Assembly (NCBI GenBank): GCA_910584095.1
Contig: CAJTYU010000015.1
Span: forward strand, 1 to 64,000
Direction: 5' to 3'
Source of the DNA: an uncultured Dorea sp.
GTDB taxonomy: Bacteria > Bacillota > Clostridia > Lachnospirales > Lachnospiraceae
DNA length: 64,000 bases
Shown: piece by piece, positions 34,017-42,023 of the stretch
Layout: the number at the start of each line of letters is the position of its first letter
Position numbering within the stretch: position 1 is the first letter of the stretch
Position numbers and translations under genes: made by a program
The notes under the pieces: model-generated
Databases searched by the model: none
The model's input: the letters and a program-made list of their open reading frames with translations, nothing else
Told to the model about the DNA's origin: nothing

Positions 34017-34952
34017 TTAAATCACACGTCTAACTGTTTTAATATTCATACAGGTTGCCGGAATAATTCCAATACCTTTGGAAGCATTAATTGCATTTAC
34101 AATCTGTCCGTCCCCCATATAAATTCCTACATGGCCTTCATAAAGAATCAAGTCGCCGGGCAGGGCTTGCTCATAACTGATGCCCGTACCGGAATATTCC
34201 TGGTCCCATGTGGTCCTTGGAAGACTAATCCCAAAATGCGCATATACCGACTGAACAAATCCCGAACAGTCTGCTCCATTTGTAAGACTTGTACCTCCCC
34301 ATACATAGGGGTTTCCAATAAACTGGCAGGCATAATCTACGACAGCCTGTCCCAGCGTCGCAGCATTTGCGGCTTGCTCTTCTGCAATTCGCGCCGCTTC
34401 CTCAGCCGCAATTCTTGCCTCCTCGGCCAGACGGGCTTCCTCTTCCTCCCTTGATTCCGCGTTCTCTACGACTTCCCTGACGTCTTCCGTCTCTGTGTCT
34501 GCCGCAAGTTCTTCCGCCTTCTCTTCAGCCTCGTTGCCTGTAATAATATATTCCGTGTAAACGTAGCCGGTCACTGACCCGGACCGCACCTTCGTCCATT
34601 CCCCAACCGGACCAATAATTTCCGATGCCGAGCCCGGATACAGCTTTCCGACCCACTCGCTTTCTCTTGTCGGCTCACTTCTGACAAAAAGAAATGTATC
34701 TGCACTCACATTTGTGAATGCCATATCTAAATACTCTCCCTTTTCAGTAGGTACCAAATAATCCTCCACGGCTATATCTGTATCTGCCGCATAGCAGTCG
34801 TTTAGCACCTGTTCAATTCCCACGCCCGGAAAAGCAGCTTCAATTCTGTCTGTATTTTCAAGCCCCTCTGCTGCCTCCGCTTTCTCCCCGGAAACTGAAA
34901 ATGTTCCAATTGCAGTAACCAGAAACAATCCTCTCTTAAGACTCGAATTCAT
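34017..34952 (-). CDS. secreted NlpC/P60 endopeptidase with SH3 domain
   Basis: The protein has 311 aa from the ATG at 34952 (AGGAGG 6 nt upstream; the ATG at 34958 abuts it). It has a signal peptide, an SH3-like domain (DTFLFVRSEPTRESEWVGKLYPGS...GYVYTEYI), then an Ala/Glu-rich coiled coil of about 60 residues, and NlpC/P60: GADCSGFVQSVYAHFGI (Cys), GHVGIYMGDGQIVNA (His). It cleaves peptide stems in peptidoglycan. Confidence 0.9.
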   Translation of the reverse strand: MNSSLKRGLFLVTAIGTFSVSGEKAEAAEGLENTDRIEAAFPGVGIEQVLNDCYAADTDIAVEDYLVPTEKGEYLDMAFTNVSADTFLFVRSEPTRESEWVGKLYPGSASEIIGPVGEWTKVRSGSVTGYVYTEYIITGNEAEEKAEELAADTETEDVREVVENAESREEEEARLAEEARIAAEEAARIAEEQAANAATLGQAVVDYACQFIGNPYVWGGTSLTNGADCSGFVQSVYAHFGISLPRTTWDQEYSGTGISYEQALPGDLILYEGHVGIYMGDGQIVNAINASKGIGIIPATCMNIKTVRRVI

Positions 34953-35241
34953 AAACATCCTCCTATCATTCGTCTATGTCTTCTTATCTTTTGTACATTT
35001 GAAAATTTTTCTTCTTCCGGCAATATTACTTTATGCCATTTGTTACAGAATTGTTACAAATATTACGATATCATTATATCAGCACGTATTCCTTGTGTCA
35101 AGCTTATAAACCTCAATTTTTCATTCTTTTTATTATTTTTTTCTTAATTTGTTTTGTCATATTTTGTTAAAATTTATTACAATTTTGTTAAATAATGGAA
35201 GATTTGGACGTTATTTATTTTTTCAAAAAAATATTTTTTTC

Positions 35242-35290
35242 TTGACAAATCTAATCTTTTTATCTAATATTAATTATAGTAATCATTATC
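35242..35290 (+). promoter_or_regulatory. Fur-family box over the fur/perR promoter
   Basis: TTGACA (35242-35247), 17 bp, TAATAT (35265-35270). Directly after the -10 lies AATTATAGTAATCATTATC (35272-35290), which matches 15 of 19 positions of the classical Fur box. The position over the start site suggests repression by the Fur-type protein encoded next. The rest of 34959-35241 is AT-rich leader of the divergent genes with no ORF. Confidence 0.75.
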
Positions 35291-35314
35291 AATATTATTT
35301 GAGGAGAGATAATT

Positions 35315-35704
35315 ATGACGGCTTTAAAATACAGCAGACAGCGGGAAGTAATCAAAAGCTATCTTTCTGAGACGGCTGAGCACCCTACTGCGGATACTGT
35401 ATATATGCATGTCAAGGAATATTTTCCCCGTATCAGCTTGGGAACCGTTTACCGCAACCTTAACCTCCTTACTGACATGGGGGATGCAGTCAAGATTACA
35501 ACTCCTGACGGAGCAGTCCGGTTTGACGGAACGACTTCTCCCCACTATCATGCATTATGTACAGAATGCGGCAGATTATTCGATTTAGATATGAACGTTT
35601 CCGAATCAATCAATGAAGAAGCAAGAGCATGCTTTTCGGGAACAATCCATTCCCATTCCGCTATTTTTTATGGAGTGTGCGGTCATTGTCAAAGCAATCA
35701 ATAA
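35315..35704 (+). CDS. Fur/PerR family metalloregulator
   Basis: The protein has 129 aa. A winged-helix DNA-binding domain is followed by a dimer domain with HYHALCTECGRLFDL and VCGHCQSN, the two CxxC pairs that bind structural zinc. The downstream reverse rubrerythrin argues for a PerR-like peroxide role over iron uptake. GAGGAGAG precedes the ATG. Probably autoregulated through the box upstream. Confidence 0.88.
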   Translation: MTALKYSRQREVIKSYLSETAEHPTADTVYMHVKEYFPRISLGTVYRNLNLLTDMGDAVKITTPDGAVRFDGTTSPHYHALCTECGRLFDLDMNVSESINEEARACFSGTIHSHSAIFYGVCGHCQSNQ

Positions 35705-35787
35705 CACGAAATAACATCATTGGTTTATATCAGTAGCAAATACTGATTTAAATAAAATACTATCATTAAGAAAAGGAGATAACGATT

Positions 35788-36330
35788 ATGAAAAAATTTG
35801 TATGTTCAGTATGCGGTTATGTTTATGAAGGAGAGGCTGCACCAGAGAAATGTCCTCAGTGCGGTGTTGGCGCAGACAAGTTTACAGAGCAGGGCGAAGG
35901 CTTAAGCTGGGCTGCCGAGCATGTTGTAGGCGTTGCTCAGGGCGTAAGCGAAGACATCATCGAAGATTTAAGAGCTAATTTCAACGGCGAGTGCTCAGAA
36001 GTTGGTATGTATCTTGCAATGGCAAGAGTTGCCCACAGAGAAGGTTATCCGGAGATTGGTTTATACTGGGAGAAAGCTGCTTACGAAGAGGCAGAACATG
36101 CCGCTAAATTCGCAGAACTTCTCGGCGAAGTTGTAACAGACAGCACAAAGAAGAACCTTGAGATGAGAGTTGCCGCTGAGAACGGCGCTACCGCAGGCAA
36201 ATTCGATCTTGCAAAGAGAGCTAAGGCTGCGAACCTTGACGCAATCCATGACACCGTACACGAGATGGCCAGGGACGAGGCAAGACACGGCAAAGCATTC
36301 GAAGGACTTCTTAAGAGATACTTCGGCTAA
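35788..36330 (+). CDS. reverse rubrerythrin (peroxide reductase)
   Basis: The protein has 180 aa. The rubredoxin domain comes first (FVCSVCGYVYEGEAAPEKCPQCG), then the ferritin-like diiron domain (NGECSEVGMYLAMARVAHREGYPEIG, EEAEHAAKFAELLG, HEMARDEARHGKAF). It is known in clostridia as a peroxide/O2 detoxifier. A strong AAAGGAGAT ribosome binding site and codon use with few rare codons fit high expression. It lies 84 nt after the Fur/PerR gene. Confidence 0.94.
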   Translation: MKKFVCSVCGYVYEGEAAPEKCPQCGVGADKFTEQGEGLSWAAEHVVGVAQGVSEDIIEDLRANFNGECSEVGMYLAMARVAHREGYPEIGLYWEKAAYEEAEHAAKFAELLGEVVTDSTKKNLEMRVAAENGATAGKFDLAKRAKAANLDAIHDTVHEMARDEARHGKAFEGLLKRYFG

Positions 36331-36349
36331 AACTAAAAGGAAGCTTGAT

Positions 36350-36379
36350 AAAAAAGAGATACTTCGGTATCTCTTTTTT
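36350..36379 (+). terminator. terminator after reverse rubrerythrin
   Basis: AAAAAAGAGATAC (36350-36362), TTCG tetraloop, GTATCTCTTTTTT (36367-36379): a perfect 13-bp stem with T-run. Confidence 0.95.
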
Positions 36380-36599
36380 ATATTCATATAACGGACCATA
36401 TCTTTCATTGCAGCTCCTTCAAAATCCCATCCAAAAAGATAGTCAAACAATTCATCCTACGGCCCCACTGTTACGGATAGTTTCTAAAATTTATATATAT
36501 GTATTGCTTTTTTTCCCGGTTGGGTATAATATTAATATATCACAACATAGTTTTAAAAACCACTTGTCGATATATAACTATTTATGGGGGGGAAATATC

Positions 36600-37262
36600 A
36601 TGGCAGATACAATAAAAAAACACATTAAAGATCCGGGAAGCGCCATTACTCATTTTATCGGAATGCTGATGGCCGTCTTTGCGTCCATACCGCTTCTGAT
36701 CAAAGCGGCCCATGAACCGGAACAGATTTATATTATATCCATTATAATTTATGCTGCCAGCCTGATTTTATTATATGCCGCCAGCACTACCTATCATACC
36801 TTTGACCGTTCCAAACGGATCAATACGATTTTGAAAAAAATAGACCACATGATGATCTCCGTCTTGATCGCGGGAAGCTACACTCCGATCTGTCTCTTAG
36901 TTCTGCGCGGCCGGCTTGGCATCATTCTGCTCGCCATCGTCTGGAGCTTTGCAATTGCCGGAATCATCATCAAAGCATTCTGGATCAACTGTCCAAAGTG
37001 GGTGTCTTCCGTCTTATATATCGGCATGGGCTGGACCTGCGTATTGGCGTTTACCCAGCTTTTAAACACTTTGTCTCCCGCTGCCTTTGGATGGCTTCTT
37101 GCCGGAGGTATCATCTACACCATAGGCGGTGTTATTTATGCATTAAAGCTCTCATTATTTAACACAAAGCACCGGTATTTTGGAAGTCATGAGATATTCC
37201 ACCTGTTTGTAATGGGCGGAAGCGCTTGTCATTTCATAGTAATGTATGCATTTGTACTATGA
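36600..37262 (+). CDS. hemolysin III family (YqfA/PAQR-type) membrane protein
   Basis: The protein has 220 aa from the ATG at 36600, preceded by GGGGGG. It has seven membrane helices. Family motifs are DPGSAITHFIGM, STTYHTF, KKIDHMMISVLIAGSYTP and FGSHEIFHLFVMGGSACHF, with the putative metal-binding His residues. It is a single gene with TATAAT at 36525-36530. Despite the name, haemolysis is not established for most members. Confidence 0.9.
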   Translation: MADTIKKHIKDPGSAITHFIGMLMAVFASIPLLIKAAHEPEQIYIISIIIYAASLILLYAASTTYHTFDRSKRINTILKKIDHMMISVLIAGSYTPICLLVLRGRLGIILLAIVWSFAIAGIIIKAFWINCPKWVSSVLYIGMGWTCVLAFTQLLNTLSPAAFGWLLAGGIIYTIGGVIYALKLSLFNTKHRYFGSHEIFHLFVMGGSACHFIVMYAFVL

Positions 37263-37316
37263 CGCTTTACAGTCTTATCCAATGTCAGTTATAATAAAAG
37301 AAATAAACAGCCCATT

Positions 37317-37361
37317 AAGATGTAAAGTCCCTGTTGGATCTCCCAGTATACTTTACATCTT
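37317..37361. terminator. convergent terminator, hemolysin III / GIY-YIG
   Basis: AAGATGTAAAGT (37317-37328) pairs with ACTTTACATCTT (37350-37361), then TTT. The long 21-nt loop lowers confidence slightly. It overlaps the end of the GIY-YIG gene. Confidence 0.7.
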
Positions 37362-37610
37362 TTTGTTTCCATTTTCTTTCACCAGCTTCTCTTTCGCCGC
37401 CTTATTCATATGCTTGATCGCATATTCCCTCTGCATAGCCTCCTCTTTCGTTTCAAAAGCCTCATAATACGCCAGCCTGACCGGTCTGCGGCTGTGTGTA
37501 TATTTCGCGCCTTTCCCTTCATTATGCGCCTTAACCCGTTTCTCAATATCCGTCGTCCATCCCGTATATAAACTTCCGTCCCGACATCTGACCATATATG
37601 TATAATTCAT
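37353..37610 (-). CDS. GIY-YIG domain nuclease (UPF0213-type)
   Basis: The protein has 85 aa from the ATG at 37610 (GGAGAG upstream); the ORF track upstream to 37730 has no start signal. NYTYMVRCRDGSLYTGWTTDIEKRVKAHNEGKGAKYTHSRRP shows the GIY-YIG core with its Tyr, Arg and the family Asn. The substrate is not known. Confidence 0.9.
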   Translation of the reverse strand: MNYTYMVRCRDGSLYTGWTTDIEKRVKAHNEGKGAKYTHSRRPVRLAYYEAFETKEEAMQREYAIKHMNKAAKEKLVKENGNKKM

Positions 37611-37777
37611 AATCTCTCCACCGTTTTCCATGTACGCATCCATGTATTCCGGCCGGCTTTGCTGCTCTGTCTGCTGCGCTTCGCCCGCCTTACATCCAGT
37701 ATAACCACCATGACCCTTACGCGCAACCACAGCCAGAAAAAAAGCCTGGCATCCGCCCGGCTTTCTTTCCTTCTCTT

Positions 37778-38536
37778 CTACTCATCCACAAACTGCAGCG
37801 GATCGATCGGCTGTCCGTCTTTCCTCAGTTCGTAATACACATTGCACCCCTCAACGGAATAATACTTCGTCGGCTGGCTTACATATCCGATGACTGTATT
37901 TGCATTCACGTAATCGCCGGTATTTAGCGGAACCTCCTTAAGCTGCCCAACAAACAGCTCATATCCGTTTCCCAGGTCCAAATTGACTGTAGTGCCTGTC
38001 TGCGCTGTTACATCAATGGATTTTACCATTCCGGCCGCGCCGCTGATAACCTGATCTCCTTCTGCGCCGGAAATTACCAGCGCCGGATTGTACTTATACT
38101 GATCAAGCGTAGAGAAATATACAGTCTTGTCCATGCTGAAATTCAAAAGAATCTGCCCGTTTACCGGCCACAACAGCTGGCTGCTCTCACTAAAACTAAG
38201 CGCTGTACCGCTTCCCGCCGTCTCCACGCCCGGCTGGACTTCCGTTATCTCCTCTTCGGCGCCTTCTCCTGTTTCTTCCTTTGTTTCTTCGATTTCCTTT
38301 TCTTTCTCGTCATCTTCTGTATCAATTACCAGCCTGTCTGTATTTGCTGATCTTGTTTGCACCTTCACTTTATCTTCTGTGCTGTCGGTTTGCTCCAACC
38401 TGCCGGTCTCTGAGCGGTCGGATTTCTGGTAACTCTTCAGTGTATATGTTCCCACAATCGCAACTGCCGCCGCAAAGCAAATTGCAATCCCAACAGACGC
38501 ACCTCTTTTTCTTGAAGGCTTTGGTCTCTTATTCAT
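37778..38536 (-). CDS. SpoIIQ-like degenerate M23 protein
   Basis: The protein has 252 aa from the ATG at 38536 (GAGG 8 nt upstream). One N-terminal membrane helix and an acidic linker (about 60-115) are followed by a LytM/M23 fold. The metal ligands are missing: the first His position reads NPALVIS, YxHL reads FVGQL, and HLHFE reads NVYYEL. Such inactive or partly active M23 proteins include SpoIIQ, which binds SpoIIIAH across the septum during engulfment. It follows spoIID by 42 nt, which supports that role. Confidence 0.75.
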   Translation of the reverse strand: MNKRPKPSRKRGASVGIAICFAAAVAIVGTYTLKSYQKSDRSETGRLEQTDSTEDKVKVQTRSANTDRLVIDTEDDEKEKEIEETKEETGEGAEEEITEVQPGVETAGSGTALSFSESSQLLWPVNGQILLNFSMDKTVYFSTLDQYKYNPALVISGAEGDQVISGAAGMVKSIDVTAQTGTTVNLDLGNGYELFVGQLKEVPLNTGDYVNANTVIGYVSQPTKYYSVEGCNVYYELRKDGQPIDPLQFVDE

Positions 38537-38578
38537 ATTCATCACCTCTGGCTATATTTTTGCCAGAAGCCGGTTCTT

Positions 38579-39466
38579 TTATTCAGTGTCTCTCACAATA
38601 TCGGTAACTTCTTTTAACTCTGTTCCCTCAAAAAAATATGCAAGAATTTCATCAAAACCGCTTCCATCTTTTGCCATCCTGTTTGCCGTATATTGGCTCA
38701 TTCCAAGTCCATGTCCCACTCCTCTTGTGGTAATACGAAGCTTTCCGTCATAATTCTGCAGCGTAAAACAGCTGGAGGCAAGTCCATAAGTTTTGCGAAA
38801 TTCTTCTCCGTTTACCGTTTCCTCCCCGGCCTGCACGCTAAGCACATATCCAGCCGTATCCACGGCGGTAACCTGAACCTCCATTTCATCCAGAATAATT
38901 GTCTGCATCTGTTCCTTTGCTTCAATATCAAGCGGGCACTCTTTTATCTTCAAATAAGGATACTCTTCACTCCCCAGCACCTCCGCTCCGTCTCTGGTGC
39001 TTCCGTTTGTCAATCTGCAATAAGGTACGTTTGCAGGCGCTCCTCCATACATCAACACTTGTCCATCCGTCTCTTCCCATGCAGATTTCAGCTTATCATA
39101 ATTCCCGCTATATTTTCCCGCTCCCCATTCCTTGCGCATCTCTTCCGTTGTCCAAAATTCATCCGGAAGAACCGTACTGCTGCCCGCTTCCAAAATCTGT
39201 CCATACACAGTCGTCCTCACTAATACCGCCTGAGCCTTCAGCGCCTCCCCGTTATAATCAGCCGGTATTTCTTTTGCGAGCCTTCCAATGCAATATTCCT
39301 CAATGGACATCTCTATTTCTTTTCCTTCATTTTCTACTGTAATAACCTCCTCATCCACATTTGCAGAGGTCTTTACCGTCGGTCCGTTTAAAAAAACGGT
39401 AATTATATACGGTAATAGTACAATAATTATTAGATAGCTTCCCATTCGTTTCATTTTCTGCAGCAT
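38579..39466 (-). CDS. spoIID: stage II sporulation protein D
   Basis: The protein has 295 aa from the ATG at 39466 (GGGAGGG 6 nt upstream). A membrane anchor (MGSYLIIIVLLPYIITVFL) is followed by the SpoIID lytic transglycosylase domain: IEEYCIGRLAKEIPADYNGEALKAQAVLVRT (catalytic Glu region) and GVGHGLGMSQYTANRMAKDG. It degrades septal peptidoglycan during forespore engulfment. It is co-directional with the SpoIIQ-like gene. Confidence 0.92.
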   Translation of the reverse strand: MLQKMKRMGSYLIIIVLLPYIITVFLNGPTVKTSANVDEEVITVENEGKEIEMSIEEYCIGRLAKEIPADYNGEALKAQAVLVRTTVYGQILEAGSSTVLPDEFWTTEEMRKEWGAGKYSGNYDKLKSAWEETDGQVLMYGGAPANVPYCRLTNGSTRDGAEVLGSEEYPYLKIKECPLDIEAKEQMQTIILDEMEVQVTAVDTAGYVLSVQAGEETVNGEEFRKTYGLASSCFTLQNYDGKLRITTRGVGHGLGMSQYTANRMAKDGSGFDEILAYFFEGTELKEVTDIVRDTE

Positions 39467-39541
39467 AAAAAGCCCTCCCATACGATAATGTATGAGAGGA
39501 CTCTTCCTTTTATGCACGCACTATTTATCAATACGCAGAAA

Positions 39542-42007
39542 TTAGTCCATGTTCACCTGAATCCTATCCAGATGCCAGATATCAGATACATACTCCTCAA
39601 TTGTCCTGTCAGAAGAGAACTTACCGCAGCAAGCCGTATTCAGAAGCGCTTTCTTTGCCCATCCTTCTTTGTCTTTGTATGCTTCCTCAACCTTTTCCTG
39701 AGCCTGCGCATAAGCGCGGAAATCCTTCAGGATGAAATACATATCCGGACGGTCGCTGCCTTTATTATTGAGCAGGCAGTTATACAGGTCTCGGTACTTT
39801 TCAGTATTGCCCTTCGCATAGGTGCCATCTACAAGCTGGTTTACTACGCGGCGGATTTCTTCGTCATGATTGTAGATATCGTACGGGTTATATCCGCCGT
39901 TCTTCTCGTAATTCATAACTTCATCCGAACTCAGTCCAAAGATAAACGCATTCTCTTCGCCGACTTCTTCTACAATCTCCACATTCGCTCCGTCCATGGT
40001 TCCGATTGTAGGAGCGCCGTTCAGCATGAACTTCATATTACCGGTTCCCGACGCTTCTTTGGATGCGGTAGAAATCTGTTCGCTCACATCTGCCGCCGCG
40101 AAAATCAATTCTGCGTTGGATACGCGGTAATCTTCGATAAATACAATCTTCAATTTGCCGTTAACCGTCGGATCATTATTCACCACCTCGGCAACCGAAT
40201 TAATCAGCTTGATAATCTCCTTAGCACGGATATATCCAGCAGATGCCTTAGCTCCAAAAATAAAGGTTCTTGGATAAAATTCCATCTCCGGGTTATCCTT
40301 AATCTTATTATACAGATACATAACATGCAAAATATTAAGAAGCTGGCGTTTATACTCATGAAGCCTCTTAACCTGCACGTCAAACATTGAACGCGGATCA
40401 ACCTCAATACCGTTATGCCGTAAAATGTAAGCGGCAAGACGTTCTTTGTTCTTATACTTGATATCCATAAACTCCTTCAGCGCCTGCTCGTCATCCGCAT
40501 ATTTTTTAAGACCTGACATCAATGACAAATCTGTCGCCCATTTATCCGTTCCAAGCTTCTTCGTTACCCAATCGGCAAGCAGCGGATTACCATGCAAGAG
40601 GAAACGCCTCTGTGTAATACCGTTCGTCTTGTTATTAAATTTCTGCGGCATCATCTCGTAAAAATCTCTCAGCTCGCGCTTTTTCAGAATCTCAGTGTGA
40701 AGTCTTGCAACGCCATTTACAGAATAGCCCGCAACTATAGCAAGATGCGCCATCTTCACCTGTCCGTCCCGGATGATTGCCATGCTCTTAACCTTCCCCT
40801 GATTACCCGGATATGCAGCCTCCACCTGAAGCAGGAAGCGGCGGTCGATCTCCTGAATAATCTGATATACTCTTGGAAGAAGCTTAGAGAACAGATCTAC
40901 CGGCCATTTCTCCAGCGCCTCTGCCATAATTGTATGATTCGTATACGCACATGACTTTGTAGTAACATCCCATGCTTCATTCCACTCCAGATGATAGTCG
41001 TCAAGAAGAATCCTCATAAGCTCTGCAACCGCCACTGTCGGATGGGTATCGTTCATCTGGAAAGCCGCTTTCTCATACAGCTTGCGCACATCGTCATGAT
41101 CTCCCATATATCTGGCAACCGCTGCCTGAAGGCTCGCCGATACAAAGAAATACTGCTGTTTCAGACGAAGCTCTTTTCCGGCATAGTGATTGTCATTCGG
41201 ATACAATACATCTACAATGGTCTTTGCCAGATTCTGCTGCTCTACCGCTTTAAAATAATCTCCTCTGTCAAATGACTCTAGCTGGAAATCGACAATCGGC
41301 TCTGCATCCCAGATACGAAGTGTATTAACCTGATTATTGTTATAACCGACAATCGGATAATCATACGGCACAGCAAGAACCGACTCGTAATTCTCCTGTT
41401 TAAATAAAGTCTTTCCTGTTGAGTCGTCATACTCCACGCGGATATTGCCGCCAAAACGGATTTCTTTCGCATATTCCGGTCTTCTCAGTTCAAATGGATT
41501 GCCGTACCTCAACCAGTTATCCGGCTTCTCAACCTGCTCTCCATTGTTTATCTCCTGTTTAAACATCCCATAATGGTAACGGATACCGCACCCATATGCC
41601 GCATAGCCGAGAGATGCCAGCGAATCCAAAAAGCAAGCGGCCAGCCGTCCCAGACCGCCGTTTCCAAGCGCCGGATCCAGCTCCTGATCTTCGATAAAGT
41701 TCAGGTTAATATTCATCTCGTCAAGCGCTTCTTTCACTTCCTTATATGCAGTCATGTTAATCAGGTTATTGCCCAGCGCACGGCCCATAAGAAATTCCAT
41801 AGACATATAATACACAATCTTTGGATCTTCTTTATCAAACTGTTTCTGGGTTGCCATCCAGTTGTCAATAATTGCCTCTTTCACCGCATAGGAAACCGCC
41901 TGAAACTGCTCCTGCGGAGATGCCTCTGTCAGCTCCTTTCGGTACAGGCGTCTGCAGTTATCCAGTACCTCCTTCTTAAAAGTTGCTTTGTCAAATCTTG
42001 AATTCAT
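39542..42007 (-). CDS. glgP: glycogen/alpha-glucan phosphorylase
   Basis: The protein has 821 aa, full GT35 length. YMSMEFLMGRALGNNLIN, DPALGNGGLGRLAACFLDSLA and the PLP signature EASGTGNMKFMLNGA are intact. It releases glucose-1-phosphate from glycogen or maltodextrin. It starts 16 nt after the ileS stop, so it may be read through from the T-box promoter, an odd pairing of reserve carbon and tRNA charging. AGGGG lies before the ATG. Confidence 0.95.
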   Translation of the reverse strand: MNSRFDKATFKKEVLDNCRRLYRKELTEASPQEQFQAVSYAVKEAIIDNWMATQKQFDKEDPKIVYYMSMEFLMGRALGNNLINMTAYKEVKEALDEMNINLNFIEDQELDPALGNGGLGRLAACFLDSLASLGYAAYGCGIRYHYGMFKQEINNGEQVEKPDNWLRYGNPFELRRPEYAKEIRFGGNIRVEYDDSTGKTLFKQENYESVLAVPYDYPIVGYNNNQVNTLRIWDAEPIVDFQLESFDRGDYFKAVEQQNLAKTIVDVLYPNDNHYAGKELRLKQQYFFVSASLQAAVARYMGDHDDVRKLYEKAAFQMNDTHPTVAVAELMRILLDDYHLEWNEAWDVTTKSCAYTNHTIMAEALEKWPVDLFSKLLPRVYQIIQEIDRRFLLQVEAAYPGNQGKVKSMAIIRDGQVKMAHLAIVAGYSVNGVARLHTEILKKRELRDFYEMMPQKFNNKTNGITQRRFLLHGNPLLADWVTKKLGTDKWATDLSLMSGLKKYADDEQALKEFMDIKYKNKERLAAYILRHNGIEVDPRSMFDVQVKRLHEYKRQLLNILHVMYLYNKIKDNPEMEFYPRTFIFGAKASAGYIRAKEIIKLINSVAEVVNNDPTVNGKLKIVFIEDYRVSNAELIFAAADVSEQISTASKEASGTGNMKFMLNGAPTIGTMDGANVEIVEEVGEENAFIFGLSSDEVMNYEKNGGYNPYDIYNHDEEIRRVVNQLVDGTYAKGNTEKYRDLYNCLLNNKGSDRPDMYFILKDFRAYAQAQEKVEEAYKDKEGWAKKALLNTACCGKFSSDRTIEEYVSDIWHLDRIQVNMD

Positions 42008-42023
42008 AGCTTTTCATCCCCTC

